This document shows positions 41,976 through 50,690 of a DNA stretch of 64,000 bases, piece by piece (position 1 is the stretch's first letter; each line of letters begins with the position of its first letter). The stretch comes from Actinomadura luteofluorescens (GTDB lineage Bacteria > Actinomycetota > Actinomycetes > Streptosporangiales > Streptosporangiaceae): NCBI RefSeq assembly GCF_013409365.1, contig NZ_JACCBA010000001.1:930001-994000 (forward strand), in the 5' to 3' direction. The translations under genes and the position numbers were made by a program. A model generated the notes under the pieces. It was not told the origin of the DNA. It saw only the letters and a list, made by a program, of their open reading frames with translations, and did no database searches.

Positions 41976-42003
41976 AACCGCCCCGGCCCGATGAAACCGC
42001 TCC
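41966..42003 (+). repeat. 19-bp tandem duplication across the iclR stop codon
   Basis: GGCCCGATGAAACCGCCCC (41966-41984) is followed at once by GGCCCGATGAAACCGCTCC (41985-42003), 18 of 19 bases equal. The first copy contains the TGA stop of the iclR gene at 41973-41975. It looks like slipped-strand duplication. Confidence 0.7.
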
Positions 42004-42032
42004 GCAAGGCCGAGGCGGGCTACCTCCTCAGT

Positions 42033-43148
42033 TCAGCCGCTGACACCGTTGCTCTGCTGCCCCGCCTGCCGGAGGATCTCCTCCGCGTCGTCGAGGGGAG
42101 GGTGAATGACGTCCAGGATGGTGTCCTTCAGTTGCTTGGCCTGCGCTCCGTCGAGTTGCACCTGGCGTTCCCAGCCGGTGGTGTAGAGAGCGCCGGCGGA
42201 GCCGAGGTCCAGGCACGTCACGTAGGGGTCCGGGTCGAAGTCCACGAGTGGGACGTCGAGCAGGTCGGCGGCGGCGTTGTGCCCGGCGGCCTTGCCCATG
42301 GGAGTGGCGAACTGGCAGCTTTGAATCACGTGATGGTCGGCGTCCGCGCGGGCGGCGGCGACGTCGCCGGCGGCGAAGATCTCGCCGTCGACGCGCAGCC
42401 GGCGGTCGACCAGGAGGCGGCCCAGCCGGTCCCGCTCGCCGGGGAACTGCGCCGTCAGCAGGCTTGCGCGCATGCCGCCCGTCCAGACGACGACGTCCGC
42501 TTCCAGGCGGGTGCCGTCGACGAGGTGCGCGCCGGTTTCGTCCACGGCCGTGAGGGTGGTGCCGAGCCGGACCTCGACGCCCAGCGCGGCGAGGGCCGCC
42601 TCGATCTGGGGACGGGGTCCCGGCCCGAGGTCCGGCGCGACCGTGTCAGCGCGCTCGATCATCACCACGGTGCCCCGTTCGGCGAGTTCGGTGGCGATCT
42701 CAAGGCCGGTGAACCCTGAGCCGACGACGACGGACCGGGCCCCGTCCGTGCCGTTCAACCGGCCGGCCAGCCTGGCCGCCCCCTCAGCGGTGTCGATGTC
42801 GTAGAGGAGGTCGGAGCCGGGGATCGCCGGGCGCGCGAGGCGGCTGCCCGCCGCGAGCACGAGCCGGTCGTAGGAGAGCAGCTGGTCGTCCGCGGTGATG
42901 TTGCGGGCCTCGGTGTCGACATCGGTCACCTCGGCTCGCAGATGTGAAACGCCGATGGGCTCCAGGAAACGCTTCAGCGGAACGCGGGACCATTCGGGGA
43001 CGAGTCTGTGCAGGCGGGGACGCAGCACCATGTCCTCGTTGGGGGCCACCAGTGTGATGTCCAGGTCGGACTCACCGCGGACCAGGGCCGCCGCGGCGGC
43101 GCTCCAGACACCCGCGAAACCGCCGCCGATGATGACGATGCCGGACAT
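42033..43148 (-). CDS. FAD/NAD(P)-dependent oxidoreductase, NDH-2-like
   Basis: A 371-residue two-dinucleotide-binding flavoprotein. FAD site GGGFAGVWSAAAAALV at the N-terminus, NAD(P)H site VVVGSGFTGLEIATELAERG, and the C-terminal IFAAGDVAAARAD are clear. AAGGAG precedes the ATG at 43148. Length and layout match type II NADH dehydrogenase-like proteins without an obvious membrane anchor. It is the last gene of a MarR-CoA ligase-oxidoreductase group. It could reoxidise NADH or pass electrons to quinone; substrate not certain. Confidence 0.85.
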   Translation of the reverse strand: MSGIVIIGGGFAGVWSAAAAALVRGESDLDITLVAPNEDMVLRPRLHRLVPEWSRVPLKRFLEPIGVSHLRAEVTDVDTEARNITADDQLLSYDRLVLAAGSRLARPAIPGSDLLYDIDTAEGAARLAGRLNGTDGARSVVVGSGFTGLEIATELAERGTVVMIERADTVAPDLGPGPRPQIEAALAALGVEVRLGTTLTAVDETGAHLVDGTRLEADVVVWTGGMRASLLTAQFPGERDRLGRLLVDRRLRVDGEIFAAGDVAAARADADHHVIQSCQFATPMGKAAGHNAAADLLDVPLVDFDPDPYVTCLDLGSAGALYTTGWERQVQLDGAQAKQLKDTILDVIHPPLDDAEEILRQAGQQSNGVSG

Positions 43149-43222
43149 GAGTCTCCTTCTACGCATGACAGGGGGTTTGTGTGATCACGGCGAGCGGGCC
43201 GGCCGCGCATCGTGCGGTGGCG

Positions 43223-44707
43223 TTACCGCAGCGCCTGCTTGTGGATCTTCCCCGACGCGGTGCGCGGCAGGTCCTCGACGAACTGGACGGTCTTAGGGAT
43301 CTTGTAGCGCGCCAGCCGGCCGGTCAGGAAGCCGATCAGGCCGTCCCGGTCGGGGACGGCACCGGGCCGTGTCCGGACGAAGGCGCGGCCGACCTCGCCC
43401 CAGCGGCCGTCGGGCACCCCGATGACGGCGCATTCCGCGACGTCCGGGTGTTCCAGGAGCTGCGCCTCCACCTCGGCCGGGTAGACGTTCTCCCCGCCGG
43501 AGATGTACATGTCCTTGATGCGGTCGACGATGGAGAAGTACCCGTCTTCGTCCACCCGCCCGACATCGCCGGTCCGCAGCCAACCGTCCTCGGACAGCAC
43601 CGCGGCGGTGGCCTCGGGGCGTTCCCAGTACCCCGGCATCACGGTCGGTCCCTCGATGAGGATCTCGCCCACCGCGTCGCCCGTGGCGGAGTGCTCCAGA
43701 CGCACGTCGCTGAAGAAGTGCGGAACACCGGCGGACCCGGCCTTGGCCGTGCTCATCTCGGCGCTGAGGATGAGGGCGCCCGGCGCGGCCTCGGTCAGCC
43801 CGAACCCTTGCAGGAACTCCAGCCCGCGTTCCTGGTACGTGCGGATCAGCGGCAGCGGCACGGGCGCCCCGCCGGCCAGAAGGGAGCGCACGGACGACAG
43901 ATCCGCCGCCGCCCAGCGGGACGACCGCGCCAGGTCGGCGAACATCGTCGGCACGCCGAACATCCAGGTCACCCGGTGCCGTTCGATGAGGTCGAAGCAG
44001 GCGTCGACGTCCCATCCGGGCATGAGCACGGCGGCGCCGCCCTTGAGCAGGGTCGGCAGCAGCGTCATGTTGAGCGCCGCGACGTGGAACAGCGGCGCGC
44101 TGACCAGGGTCACCTCGTCGCGGGTCAGGTCCAGTTCCACCAGGGTGTTGAGACAGTTCCAGATGACGTTGCCATGGGTCAGCGTCACCCCTTTGGCGCT
44201 GCCCGTGGTGCCCGAGGTGTAGAGGATGAGCGCGGCATCATCGTGGCCCACGGGCTCGTCGATGGGATCGTCGGGAGCGGCGCGAACGACGGACTCGTAG
44301 TCGTGCGCGCCGTCCACGCCGCCGTCCACGGCCACCAGGAGCGGCGGCGCCGTCAGGTCCGCCACCACACCGGCGCTTTCGGCGCTGTAGATCAGCACCG
44401 ACGCCCTGCAGTCACGGAGCTGGTGATCCACCTCCGCGACCGCCAGCCGGGTGTTGAGCGGGACGAAGACGGCGCCGAGCGTGTGAGCGGCGAACAGGCT
44501 CTCCACGAAGGAAGGGCGGTTGGGGCCGAGGTAGGCGATGCGGTCGCCGCGGCCTAGCCCGAGCCCTCGCAGTGCGTGGGCGAGCCTCGTCACCCGCAGG
44601 TAGAGGTCGGCGTAGCTGACGGCGCCGTGTTCACCGAGAAGGGCCGCCCGGTGAGGGCCGCTGCGCACCCGGCGGGCCGGCCATGATCCGAGGCCTTGGT
44701 TCCGCAT
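43223..44707 (-). CDS. AMP-forming acyl-CoA synthetase
   Basis: A 494-residue ANL enzyme. P-loop ILYTSGTTGSAKGVTLTHGN, adenine motif GFGLTEAAPG, hinge region DGYFSIVDRIKDMYISGGEN, and the C-terminal catalytic Lys in RTASGKIHKQAL. The ATG at 44707 shares a base with the stop of the marR gene (TGATG). It probably makes the CoA ester used by the acyl-CoA dehydrogenase and MaoC proteins encoded divergently at 47099-49516. Confidence 0.9.
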   Translation of the reverse strand: MRNQGLGSWPARRVRSGPHRAALLGEHGAVSYADLYLRVTRLAHALRGLGLGRGDRIAYLGPNRPSFVESLFAAHTLGAVFVPLNTRLAVAEVDHQLRDCRASVLIYSAESAGVVADLTAPPLLVAVDGGVDGAHDYESVVRAAPDDPIDEPVGHDDAALILYTSGTTGSAKGVTLTHGNVIWNCLNTLVELDLTRDEVTLVSAPLFHVAALNMTLLPTLLKGGAAVLMPGWDVDACFDLIERHRVTWMFGVPTMFADLARSSRWAAADLSSVRSLLAGGAPVPLPLIRTYQERGLEFLQGFGLTEAAPGALILSAEMSTAKAGSAGVPHFFSDVRLEHSATGDAVGEILIEGPTVMPGYWERPEATAAVLSEDGWLRTGDVGRVDEDGYFSIVDRIKDMYISGGENVYPAEVEAQLLEHPDVAECAVIGVPDGRWGEVGRAFVRTRPGAVPDRDGLIGFLTGRLARYKIPKTVQFVEDLPRTASGKIHKQALR

Positions 44708-45189
44708 CAGGATTCCTTTCCGGGTGCCGGAGCGCCGTCCCCGTCGCCGGTGAAGGCCAGCCGCTGGAGCAGGCCCAGCAGCAGATCGCGTTCCTCGGGG
44801 GCCAGACGCTCCAGGAATCGTTCCCTGGCCGCCTCGACATCCTTCTTCGCCTGCTCGCGCAGCTCCCGGCCCCGCGGAGTGGGCGCGACCAGCCGCGCAC
44901 GCCGGTCGCCGGGATGGGGCAGGCGCTCGACCAGCCCCTCGGCTTCCAGGGCGTCGACCAGGGCGACCACCGGGCTCGGGTCGAGCCCCAGGTAGGCCGC
45001 GATCTCGCGCTGCGAGGCCCCGTCGCGGTCGCACACGTACGACAGGACGGAGAAGTGCCGGACCCGCAGGCCTCGGCCGGCCAGATGGCCGTTGGTGATC
45101 CGCACCATGAGCCCGCTGGTGCGGGCCATCAGGAAGCCGACGTCGCCGGCCAGCTGCATCTCTTCACGTCCCGTCACCGCGGCATCCAC
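44707..45189 (-). CDS. MarR-family transcriptional regulator
   Basis: A 160-residue MarR protein. The helix-turn-helix reads GASQREIAAYLGLDPSPVVA, and the wing RLPHPGDRRARLVAPTPRG. It heads the - strand operon with the CoA ligase and faces the SDR operon. MarR proteins of this group often sense phenolic acids or their CoA esters (HcaR, CouR type), which fits the ligase next to it. Confidence 0.88.
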   Translation of the reverse strand: MDAAVTGREEMQLAGDVGFLMARTSGLMVRITNGHLAGRGLRVRHFSVLSYVCDRDGASQREIAAYLGLDPSPVVALVDALEAEGLVERLPHPGDRRARLVAPTPRGRELREQAKKDVEAARERFLERLAPEERDLLLGLLQRLAFTGDGDGAPAPGKES

Positions 45190-45204
45190 TCCCTAAACGA
45201 TGGC

Positions 45205-45240
45205 GACATCAATAATTGAAGCTATCATCTATATTGCCGT
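45205..45240. promoter_or_regulatory. AT-rich divergent promoter/operator region, MarR/SDR
   Basis: A 36-base AT-rich island in very GC-rich DNA lies between the marR start and the SDR operon. It contains the perfect small palindrome CAATAATTG (45210-45218) and a TATATT hexamer (45230-45235) suitable as a -10 for the + strand operon. MarR sites are usually AT-rich dyads, so this is the likely binding region. Confidence 0.5.
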
Positions 45241-45294
45241 AGTGTCCAGGCTGCGACCCGCATGGAGCGGACGCCCGAACGCGAAGGAGAACTC

Positions 45295-46200
45295 ATGGAT
45301 CTTGCTGGGAGGGTGGCCGTCGTCACCGGCGCCGGCGCCGGGCTCGGGCTGGCGTATGCCCGGGACCTGGCCGCGGCCGGCGCCCGGGTGGTGGTCAACG
45401 ACGTGGATGACGCCGCGGCCGAAGCCGTGGCGTCATCGATCCGCGCGGCCGGCGGCGCCGCGGTGGCCGAGGCGGGCGCCGTCGGCGACTCGGCGGTCGC
45501 GCAGGCGCTCGTCGACCGCGCCGTCGGCGAGTACGGCCGGCTCGACGTGATGGTCACCAATGCCGGAGTGCTGCGGGACACGGTGCTGTGGAAGATGACC
45601 GACGAGGACTTCGACGCGGTGGTCGACGTCCACCTGCGGGGCACGTTCACCTGCGTGCGGGCGGCCGCCGTCACCATGCGGGCGCAGGGCGAGGGCGGCC
45701 GGATCATCTGCGTCGGCTCCCCCACCGGCCAGCGCGGCAACTTCGGCCAGACCAACTACGCCGCCGCCAAGGCCGGGATCGTGGGCATGGTGCGCACCTG
45801 GGCGATGGAACTCGCCAGGTCGCGGATCACGGTGAACGCCGTCGTCCCCGTCGCCGGTACGGCGATGACCCGGACGGTGCCCTTCCTCAAGTCCCATGTC
45901 GAGGCGCTGGAACGCGGAGCGGCACTGCCGTCCTTCGTGCGCCGCACCCTGGGGTTCGGCACTCCGCAGGACGCGGCCGGGCTGGTGACGTTCCTCGCGT
46001 CGGACGCGGCCGCGGACGTCACCGGGCAGGCGATCGGCATCGGCGGCGACCGGGTGAGCGTCTGGACGCACCCGGAGCAGGCCGCCGCCGCCTACTCCAC
46101 CGGCGGCTGGAGCGCCGACGACCTGGCCGGCGTCTGGGCCACCGCGCTCCGGCCCCACCTGCAGACCTTCGGCGAGCAGCTTCCCCAGCCCCAGGAGTGA
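45295..46200 (+). CDS. short-chain dehydrogenase/reductase, (hydroxy)acyl-CoA type
   Basis: A 301-residue SDR. NAD site VTGAGAGLGLAYARDLA, VTNAGVLRDTVLWKMTDEDF and catalytic NYAAAKAGIVG are clear; the VLRD..L.KMT segment and C-terminal extension (PEQAAAAYSTGGW) resemble the dehydrogenase unit of multifunctional beta-oxidation protein 2. AAGGAGA sits four bases before ATG 45295, so the in-frame ATG at 45262 is not used. It opens the + strand operon and would oxidise a 3-hydroxyacyl-CoA. Confidence 0.88.
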   Translation: MDLAGRVAVVTGAGAGLGLAYARDLAAAGARVVVNDVDDAAAEAVASSIRAAGGAAVAEAGAVGDSAVAQALVDRAVGEYGRLDVMVTNAGVLRDTVLWKMTDEDFDAVVDVHLRGTFTCVRAAAVTMRAQGEGGRIICVGSPTGQRGNFGQTNYAAAKAGIVGMVRTWAMELARSRITVNAVVPVAGTAMTRTVPFLKSHVEALERGAALPSFVRRTLGFGTPQDAAGLVTFLASDAAADVTGQAIGIGGDRVSVWTHPEQAAAAYSTGGWSADDLAGVWATALRPHLQTFGEQLPQPQE

Positions 46201-46205
46201 TCCCC

Positions 46206-47084
46206 ATGCCCGCACAGATCCGCACCGACGACCTCACCGCCCTCGACGTCCACGTCCACATCGAGGTGGACGACGACGGCCACACCTCGATGGGCGGCGA
46301 ACTGCTCGAGGCCTCGGCCGCGTACTTCAAGTCGCACCACCGCACCCCGACCGCGGACGAGATCGCCAGAACCTACCGGGACCGCGGGATGGCGGCGGTC
46401 GTCTTCACCGTGGACCACCAGGCGGCGACCGGCCACCCGCCGATCGCGAACGAGTTCGTCGCCGAGGCCGCCGCGCGGCATCCCGACGTCCTGATCCCCT
46501 TCGCCAGCCTCGACCCCGCGCGGGGCCGCGCCGCCGTCGCCGAGGTGTCCCGGCTCGTCGGCGAGTACGGTGTCCGCGGTTTCAAGTTCCACCCCAGCCT
46601 GCAGCACTTCGACCCGACCGACCGGGCCGTCTTCCCCCTCTACGAGGCCATCGCCGCGCAGGGCGTCCCGGCCGTCTTCCACACCGGCCAGACCGGGATC
46701 GGCGCGGGGCTGCGCGGCGGCGGGGGGATACGGCTCGGCCTGTCGAACCCGATGCTCCTCGACGAGGTCGCGGCGACCTTCCCCGATCTCACGATCGTCA
46801 TGGCCCACCCCTCCTTCCCCTGGCAGGACGAGGCGCTGGCGGTCGCCACCCACAAGGAGAACGTCTGGATCGACCTTTCCGGCTGGTCGCCGAAGTACTT
46901 CCCTCCCAACCTGGTGCGCTACGCCAACTCGCTTCTGCAGGACAAGGTCCTGTTCGGATCGGACTTCCCGGTCATCACACCCGACCGCTGGCTCGCCGAC
47001 TTCGAGCGCCTCGACATCAAGCCGGAGGTCCAGCCCAAGATCCTCAAGCGGAACGCGTGCCGGCTGCTCGGCCTGGCCGGATGA
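46206..47084 (+). CDS. amidohydrolase-2 family metal-dependent hydrolase/decarboxylase
   Basis: A 292-residue TIM-barrel protein. ALDVHVHIEVDDDGH holds the HxH metal motif near the N-terminus; RGFKFHPSLQHFDPTD, the His in VFHTGQTG, IVMAHPSFPWQDEAL and GSDFPVITPDRW complete the set. This family includes gamma-resorcylate and 5-carboxyvanillate decarboxylases and 4-oxalomesaconate hydratase-like enzymes. It starts six bases after the SDR stop. A decarboxylation or hydrolysis of an aromatic acid or its ring-opened product is likely. Confidence 0.82.
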   Translation: MPAQIRTDDLTALDVHVHIEVDDDGHTSMGGELLEASAAYFKSHHRTPTADEIARTYRDRGMAAVVFTVDHQAATGHPPIANEFVAEAAARHPDVLIPFASLDPARGRAAVAEVSRLVGEYGVRGFKFHPSLQHFDPTDRAVFPLYEAIAAQGVPAVFHTGQTGIGAGLRGGGGIRLGLSNPMLLDEVAATFPDLTIVMAHPSFPWQDEALAVATHKENVWIDLSGWSPKYFPPNLVRYANSLLQDKVLFGSDFPVITPDRWLADFERLDIKPEVQPKILKRNACRLLGLAG

Positions 47085-47098
47085 GCGGGGAGACCACC

Positions 47099-47551
47099 AT
47101 GCCCAGGACCGTCACCATCGCCGGGCTCGCCGAACTGGTCGGCGAGGACCTCGGCCACAGCCGGTGGCTCACCGTTGACCAGCCGCGGATCGACACGTTC
47201 GCCGACGCGACGGACGACCACCAGTGGATCCACATCGACACCGCCGCCGCGGAGAACGGCCCGTTCGGGGGCACCATCGCGCATGGCTACCTCACGCTCT
47301 CGCTGCTCATCCCGCTCTGGAGCGAGCTGCTGGAGATCGAGGACGCCACCACGAAGATCAACTACGGCCTGGACCGGGTGCGCTTCCCGGCCCCGGTGCC
47401 GAGCGGCACCCGGATCCGCCTCCAGGCGGCCGTTGCCGAGGTCACCGGGGTCACCGGCGGCGTCCAGGTGATCGTCGACGCGACCGTCCACGCCGAGGGC
47501 GGGAGCAGGCCGGTCTGCGTCGCCCGCCCCGTCCTCCGGTACCTGGCCTGA
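47099..47551 (+). CDS. MaoC-like enoyl-CoA hydratase
   Basis: A 150-residue hotdog-fold protein. The hydratase motif runs FADATDDHQWIHIDTAAAEN (Asp and His of the active site), followed by GGTIAHGYLTLSLLIPLW, both family marks. An ATG at 47081 overlaps the previous stop but has no ribosome site; GGGGAG precedes ATG 47099, which matches the usual N-terminus. It should hydrate a 2-enoyl-CoA, between the acyl-CoA dehydrogenase and the SDR. Confidence 0.88.
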   Translation: MPRTVTIAGLAELVGEDLGHSRWLTVDQPRIDTFADATDDHQWIHIDTAAAENGPFGGTIAHGYLTLSLLIPLWSELLEIEDATTKINYGLDRVRFPAPVPSGTRIRLQAAVAEVTGVTGGVQVIVDATVHAEGGSRPVCVARPVLRYLA

Positions 47552-47680
47552 TCCGCGAACCGCCACGGCCCGTCCCGTCCCGTCCCTGGCGGCGAGGCCG
47601 CCTCGCCCGCGGCACCGTGCCGCCCAGGGCCGGCGGGCCGTGCCCGTCGCCCACCAGTGAGATCCAAGGAGCTCCGCACG

Positions 47681-49516
47681 ATGGGGCATTTCAGAAGCAA
47701 CGTCCGTGACATCGAGTTCAACCTGTTCGAGGTGCTGGGCGCCGACGAGGCCACCGGCCCGGACGGTCCCTTCGCGGACATGGACCGCGACACCGTCCGC
47801 GAGGTGCTGCGCGAGGTCGGCAAGCTCGCCGTGGGTCCGATCGCGGACTCGTTCGGCGACGCGGACCGCCATCCCCCGGTCTTCGACCCGGCGACCGGCT
47901 CGGTGACGCTGCCGGCCTCCTTCAAGAAGAGTTACGCCGCGCTCCGGGACGCCGAGTGGTGGCGGCTGGAGGCGCCGGTGGAGCTCGGCGGCACCGCGGC
48001 CCCGCGAACGCTGGTGTGGGCGGTCGCCGAGCTGGTCCTCGGCGCCAACCCGGCCGTGCACCTGTACGGCACCGGCGTACCGTTCGCCGGCGTCGTGCAC
48101 CGGCTCGGCACCGAATCCCAGCGCGCGATCGCCCGACACATCATCGACCGGGGCTGGGGAGCCACCATGGTGCTCACCGAGCCGGAGGCGGGCTCGGACG
48201 TCGGCGCCGGCCGTGCGAGGGCGCTGCGGCAGCCGGACGGCACCTGGCACATCGAGGGCGTCAAGCGGTTCATCACCTCCGCCGAACACGACCTGAGCGA
48301 GAACATCGTCCATCTCGTGCTCGCGCGGCCGGAGGGGGCGGCGCCCGGCACCAAGGGCCTGTCGCTGTTCATCGTGCCGAAGTTCCTGTTCGACCTGGAG
48401 ACCGGCGAGCTCGGCCGCCGCAACGGCGTGCGCGCCGCCAACCTCGAACGCAAGATGGGACTCAAGGCCTCCACCACCTGCGAGCTGAGCTTCGGCGCGG
48501 GCGAGCCCGCGATCGGCTACCTGCTCGGCGACGTCCACGACGGCATCGCCCAGATGTTCGACGTCATCGAGCACACCCGGATGCTGGTCGGCGTCAAGGC
48601 CATGGCGACGCTGTCGACGGCGCATCTGAACGCCGTGGACTTCGCCAGGACGAGGATCCAGTCGCCCGACCTCGCGCGCAGGGGCGACAGAACCGCCCCG
48701 CCCGTCACGATCATCCACCATCCCGACCTGCGCGCCGGCCTGATGCTCACCAAGGCGTACGCGGAAGGGCTTCGCGCCCTGGTCCTCTACACGGCCAGGT
48801 GGCAGGACGAGATCATCGTGGGCGGGCAGCGGGGCCTCGACACCGCACCGGCCCGGGCGGTCAACGACCTGCTGCTGCCCGTCGTCAAGGGCGTGGCCTC
48901 CGAGCGCGCCTGCGAACGGCTCGCGCACGCCCTGCAGACCTTCGGCGGCTCCGGCTACCTGCAGGACTACCCCCTGGAGCAGTACCTGCGGGACGCCAAG
49001 ATCGACACCCTGTACGAGGGGACCACCGCGATCCAGGGGCAGGACCTGTTCTTCCGGAAGATCGTCCGGAACGACCGCGCCGCCCTCGCCGCGCTGACGG
49101 CGGAGATCACCGGGTTCCTGGACTCCCTCGCCGCCGACGGCCGGCTGGAGGGCGAGTGCGCCGCCGTGCGCGGCGCCCTGGCCGACGTCAACGGCATGGT
49201 GGACGCGATGCTCGAACAGCATCGGGCCGCTCGGCGCGACCCGCGCGAGATCTACAAGGTCGGCCAGAACACGACCCGCCTGCTGATGTCCGCCGGGGAC
49301 CTCCTGGTCGGGTACCTGCTCCTGCGGCAGGCCTCGTCCGCCCTGGCCAGGCTGGACGGAGGGGGGCTCTCCGACACCGACCGGGCGTTCTACGCGGGCA
49401 AGCCGGCCGTCGCCCGGTTCTTCGCCAGGACCGTCCTGCCCGAGCTCTCCGCACGCCGCTCGATCGTCGAATCCACTGACAACTCCCTGATGGACGTCCC
49501 CGAGACGTCCTTCTGA
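47681..49516 (+). CDS. acyl-CoA dehydrogenase (long form)
   Basis: A 611-residue flavoenzyme. GATMVLTEPEAGSDVGAGRA is the FAD/substrate signature; LQTFGGSGYLQDYPLEQYLR and the catalytic Glu in YEGTTAIQGQDL follow. A C-terminal helical extension (to MDVPETSF) puts it among the 600-residue FadE5/AcdA-like enzymes rather than the 380-residue short form. AAGGAG precedes ATG 47681. It would make the enoyl-CoA for the MaoC hydratase. It ends the operon before a strong hairpin. Confidence 0.92.
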   Translation: MGHFRSNVRDIEFNLFEVLGADEATGPDGPFADMDRDTVREVLREVGKLAVGPIADSFGDADRHPPVFDPATGSVTLPASFKKSYAALRDAEWWRLEAPVELGGTAAPRTLVWAVAELVLGANPAVHLYGTGVPFAGVVHRLGTESQRAIARHIIDRGWGATMVLTEPEAGSDVGAGRARALRQPDGTWHIEGVKRFITSAEHDLSENIVHLVLARPEGAAPGTKGLSLFIVPKFLFDLETGELGRRNGVRAANLERKMGLKASTTCELSFGAGEPAIGYLLGDVHDGIAQMFDVIEHTRMLVGVKAMATLSTAHLNAVDFARTRIQSPDLARRGDRTAPPVTIIHHPDLRAGLMLTKAYAEGLRALVLYTARWQDEIIVGGQRGLDTAPARAVNDLLLPVVKGVASERACERLAHALQTFGGSGYLQDYPLEQYLRDAKIDTLYEGTTAIQGQDLFFRKIVRNDRAALAALTAEITGFLDSLAADGRLEGECAAVRGALADVNGMVDAMLEQHRAARRDPREIYKVGQNTTRLLMSAGDLLVGYLLLRQASSALARLDGGGLSDTDRAFYAGKPAVARFFARTVLPELSARRSIVESTDNSLMDVPETSF

Positions 49517-49525
49517 GCGGGACTC

Positions 49526-49561
49526 CCCTGGGCGCCCCCGTCGTGCATGGGGCGCCCAGGG
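49526..49561 (+). terminator. hairpin terminator after the acyl-CoA dehydrogenase gene
   Basis: 13 bp stem (49526-49538 with 49549-49561), 10-base loop, starting ten bases after the stop. No T-run. It lies between convergent operons and may serve both. Confidence 0.75.
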
Positions 49562-49606
49562 TTCGCGCGCGCCCGGACGATGGCAGGGAACGCTAACCGC
49601 GTCCCG

Positions 49607-50677
49607 TCACCCGCGGGCGGCTCTTCCGCGCGGCCGGCCGATGCTCGCCATGCCCACCGCCACCAGCAGAGCGGCCCCGTTGAAGACCTGGCTGACCCAG
49701 GAAGGGGCACCGACCAGGGTGAGGCCGCTCACGCTGACCGCCACGAAGAGCACTCCGATGACGGTCCCGAGGACGGAGGGACGCCCCATCTCGATCACGA
49801 TGGTGCTGAGGAAGACCGCCGTGAGCGCCGGGAAGAGCAGGCTCATGCCGCTGTCGGAGGTCGCCGCGCCCTGGCGCGCCAGAAGGAGCACCCCCGCCGC
49901 CGCGGCGACGAGGCCGGACAGCACGAACGACAGGAACTGGACACGCGTGACGTTGACGCCGACAAGCCGGGCCGCGTTGGCGTTGGAGCCGACCGCGAAG
50001 AGATGGCGGCCGAGCGGCGTCTGGCCGATGACGAACCACACGACGGCCCCCATGCCCGCCGCCGCCAGCACGATCCGGGGAACGCCGAGCCACGTCAGCG
50101 ACCCGAGGTCGGTCAGCCCCGCGGAGATGCCCTCCGTGATCTGCATGCCGTCGGTATAAGCGAAGATCGCGCCGCCCAGCAGCGTCGCCATGCCCAGGGT
50201 CGCGATGAAGGGGTTCATCGCGAAACGCGCCACCAGGACCCCCAGCACCACACCGATCAGGACGCCGGCCGCCAGCGCGAGCGCGATGGCCACCGGCATC
50301 GGCAGGCCGAACCTGGACATCCCGGCGGCCGCGACGACGCACGCGGTCGCGCTGACGGCCCCGACCGAGAAGTCAAGGTAGCCCGCGGCCATGGGGAACA
50401 GCAGCGCCAGCGCGACGGCCAGGCCCACCGCCTGGTTGGCCAGCAGCGCCTGGACGTTCGCCGAGCTGCGGAACGCCGCTCCGGACTCCGGCAGCACCGC
50501 GAACACGACGACCATGAGGACGAGCATCAGCAGCAGGCCGTAGCGTTCGACCACGGCGACAGCGGAGCGGGACCTCCGGACGCCGGACGCCGCCCTCCTC
50601 CCCGCGCCGCTTCCGGGGGGCGTCACAGCCGGTTCCGGGGCCGCCCCCGTGTCGACCGAGCCATTGACATCGACCAT
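49607..50677 (-). CDS. ABC transporter permease (RbsC/branched type)
   Basis: A 356-residue hydrophobic protein of the sugar-type permease family. After a polar N-terminus come about ten membrane segments; GYLDFSVGAVSATACVVAAA is the counterpart of the EIDLSVG region, and FIATLGMATLLGGAIF follows. AAGGGA precedes ATG 50677; a TTG two codons earlier is not used. Its partners are the ATPase and binding lipoprotein encoded upstream. The last residues are basic (GRPRGRAARG). Confidence 0.9.
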   Translation of the reverse strand: MVDVNGSVDTGAAPEPAVTPPGSGAGRRAASGVRRSRSAVAVVERYGLLLMLVLMVVVFAVLPESGAAFRSSANVQALLANQAVGLAVALALLFPMAAGYLDFSVGAVSATACVVAAAGMSRFGLPMPVAIALALAAGVLIGVVLGVLVARFAMNPFIATLGMATLLGGAIFAYTDGMQITEGISAGLTDLGSLTWLGVPRIVLAAAGMGAVVWFVIGQTPLGRHLFAVGSNANAARLVGVNVTRVQFLSFVLSGLVAAAAGVLLLARQGAATSDSGMSLLFPALTAVFLSTIVIEMGRPSVLGTVIGVLFVAVSVSGLTLVGAPSWVSQVFNGAALLVAVGMASIGRPRGRAARG

Positions 50678-50690
50678 CTTCAAGTCCCTT

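Noticed and set aside
46919..49222. Long open frame of 767 codons on the - strand
   Set aside because: It lies opposite the acyl-CoA dehydrogenase and MaoC genes, is Gly/Arg/Val-rich without family motifs, and arises from the third-position G/C bias of the + strand genes.
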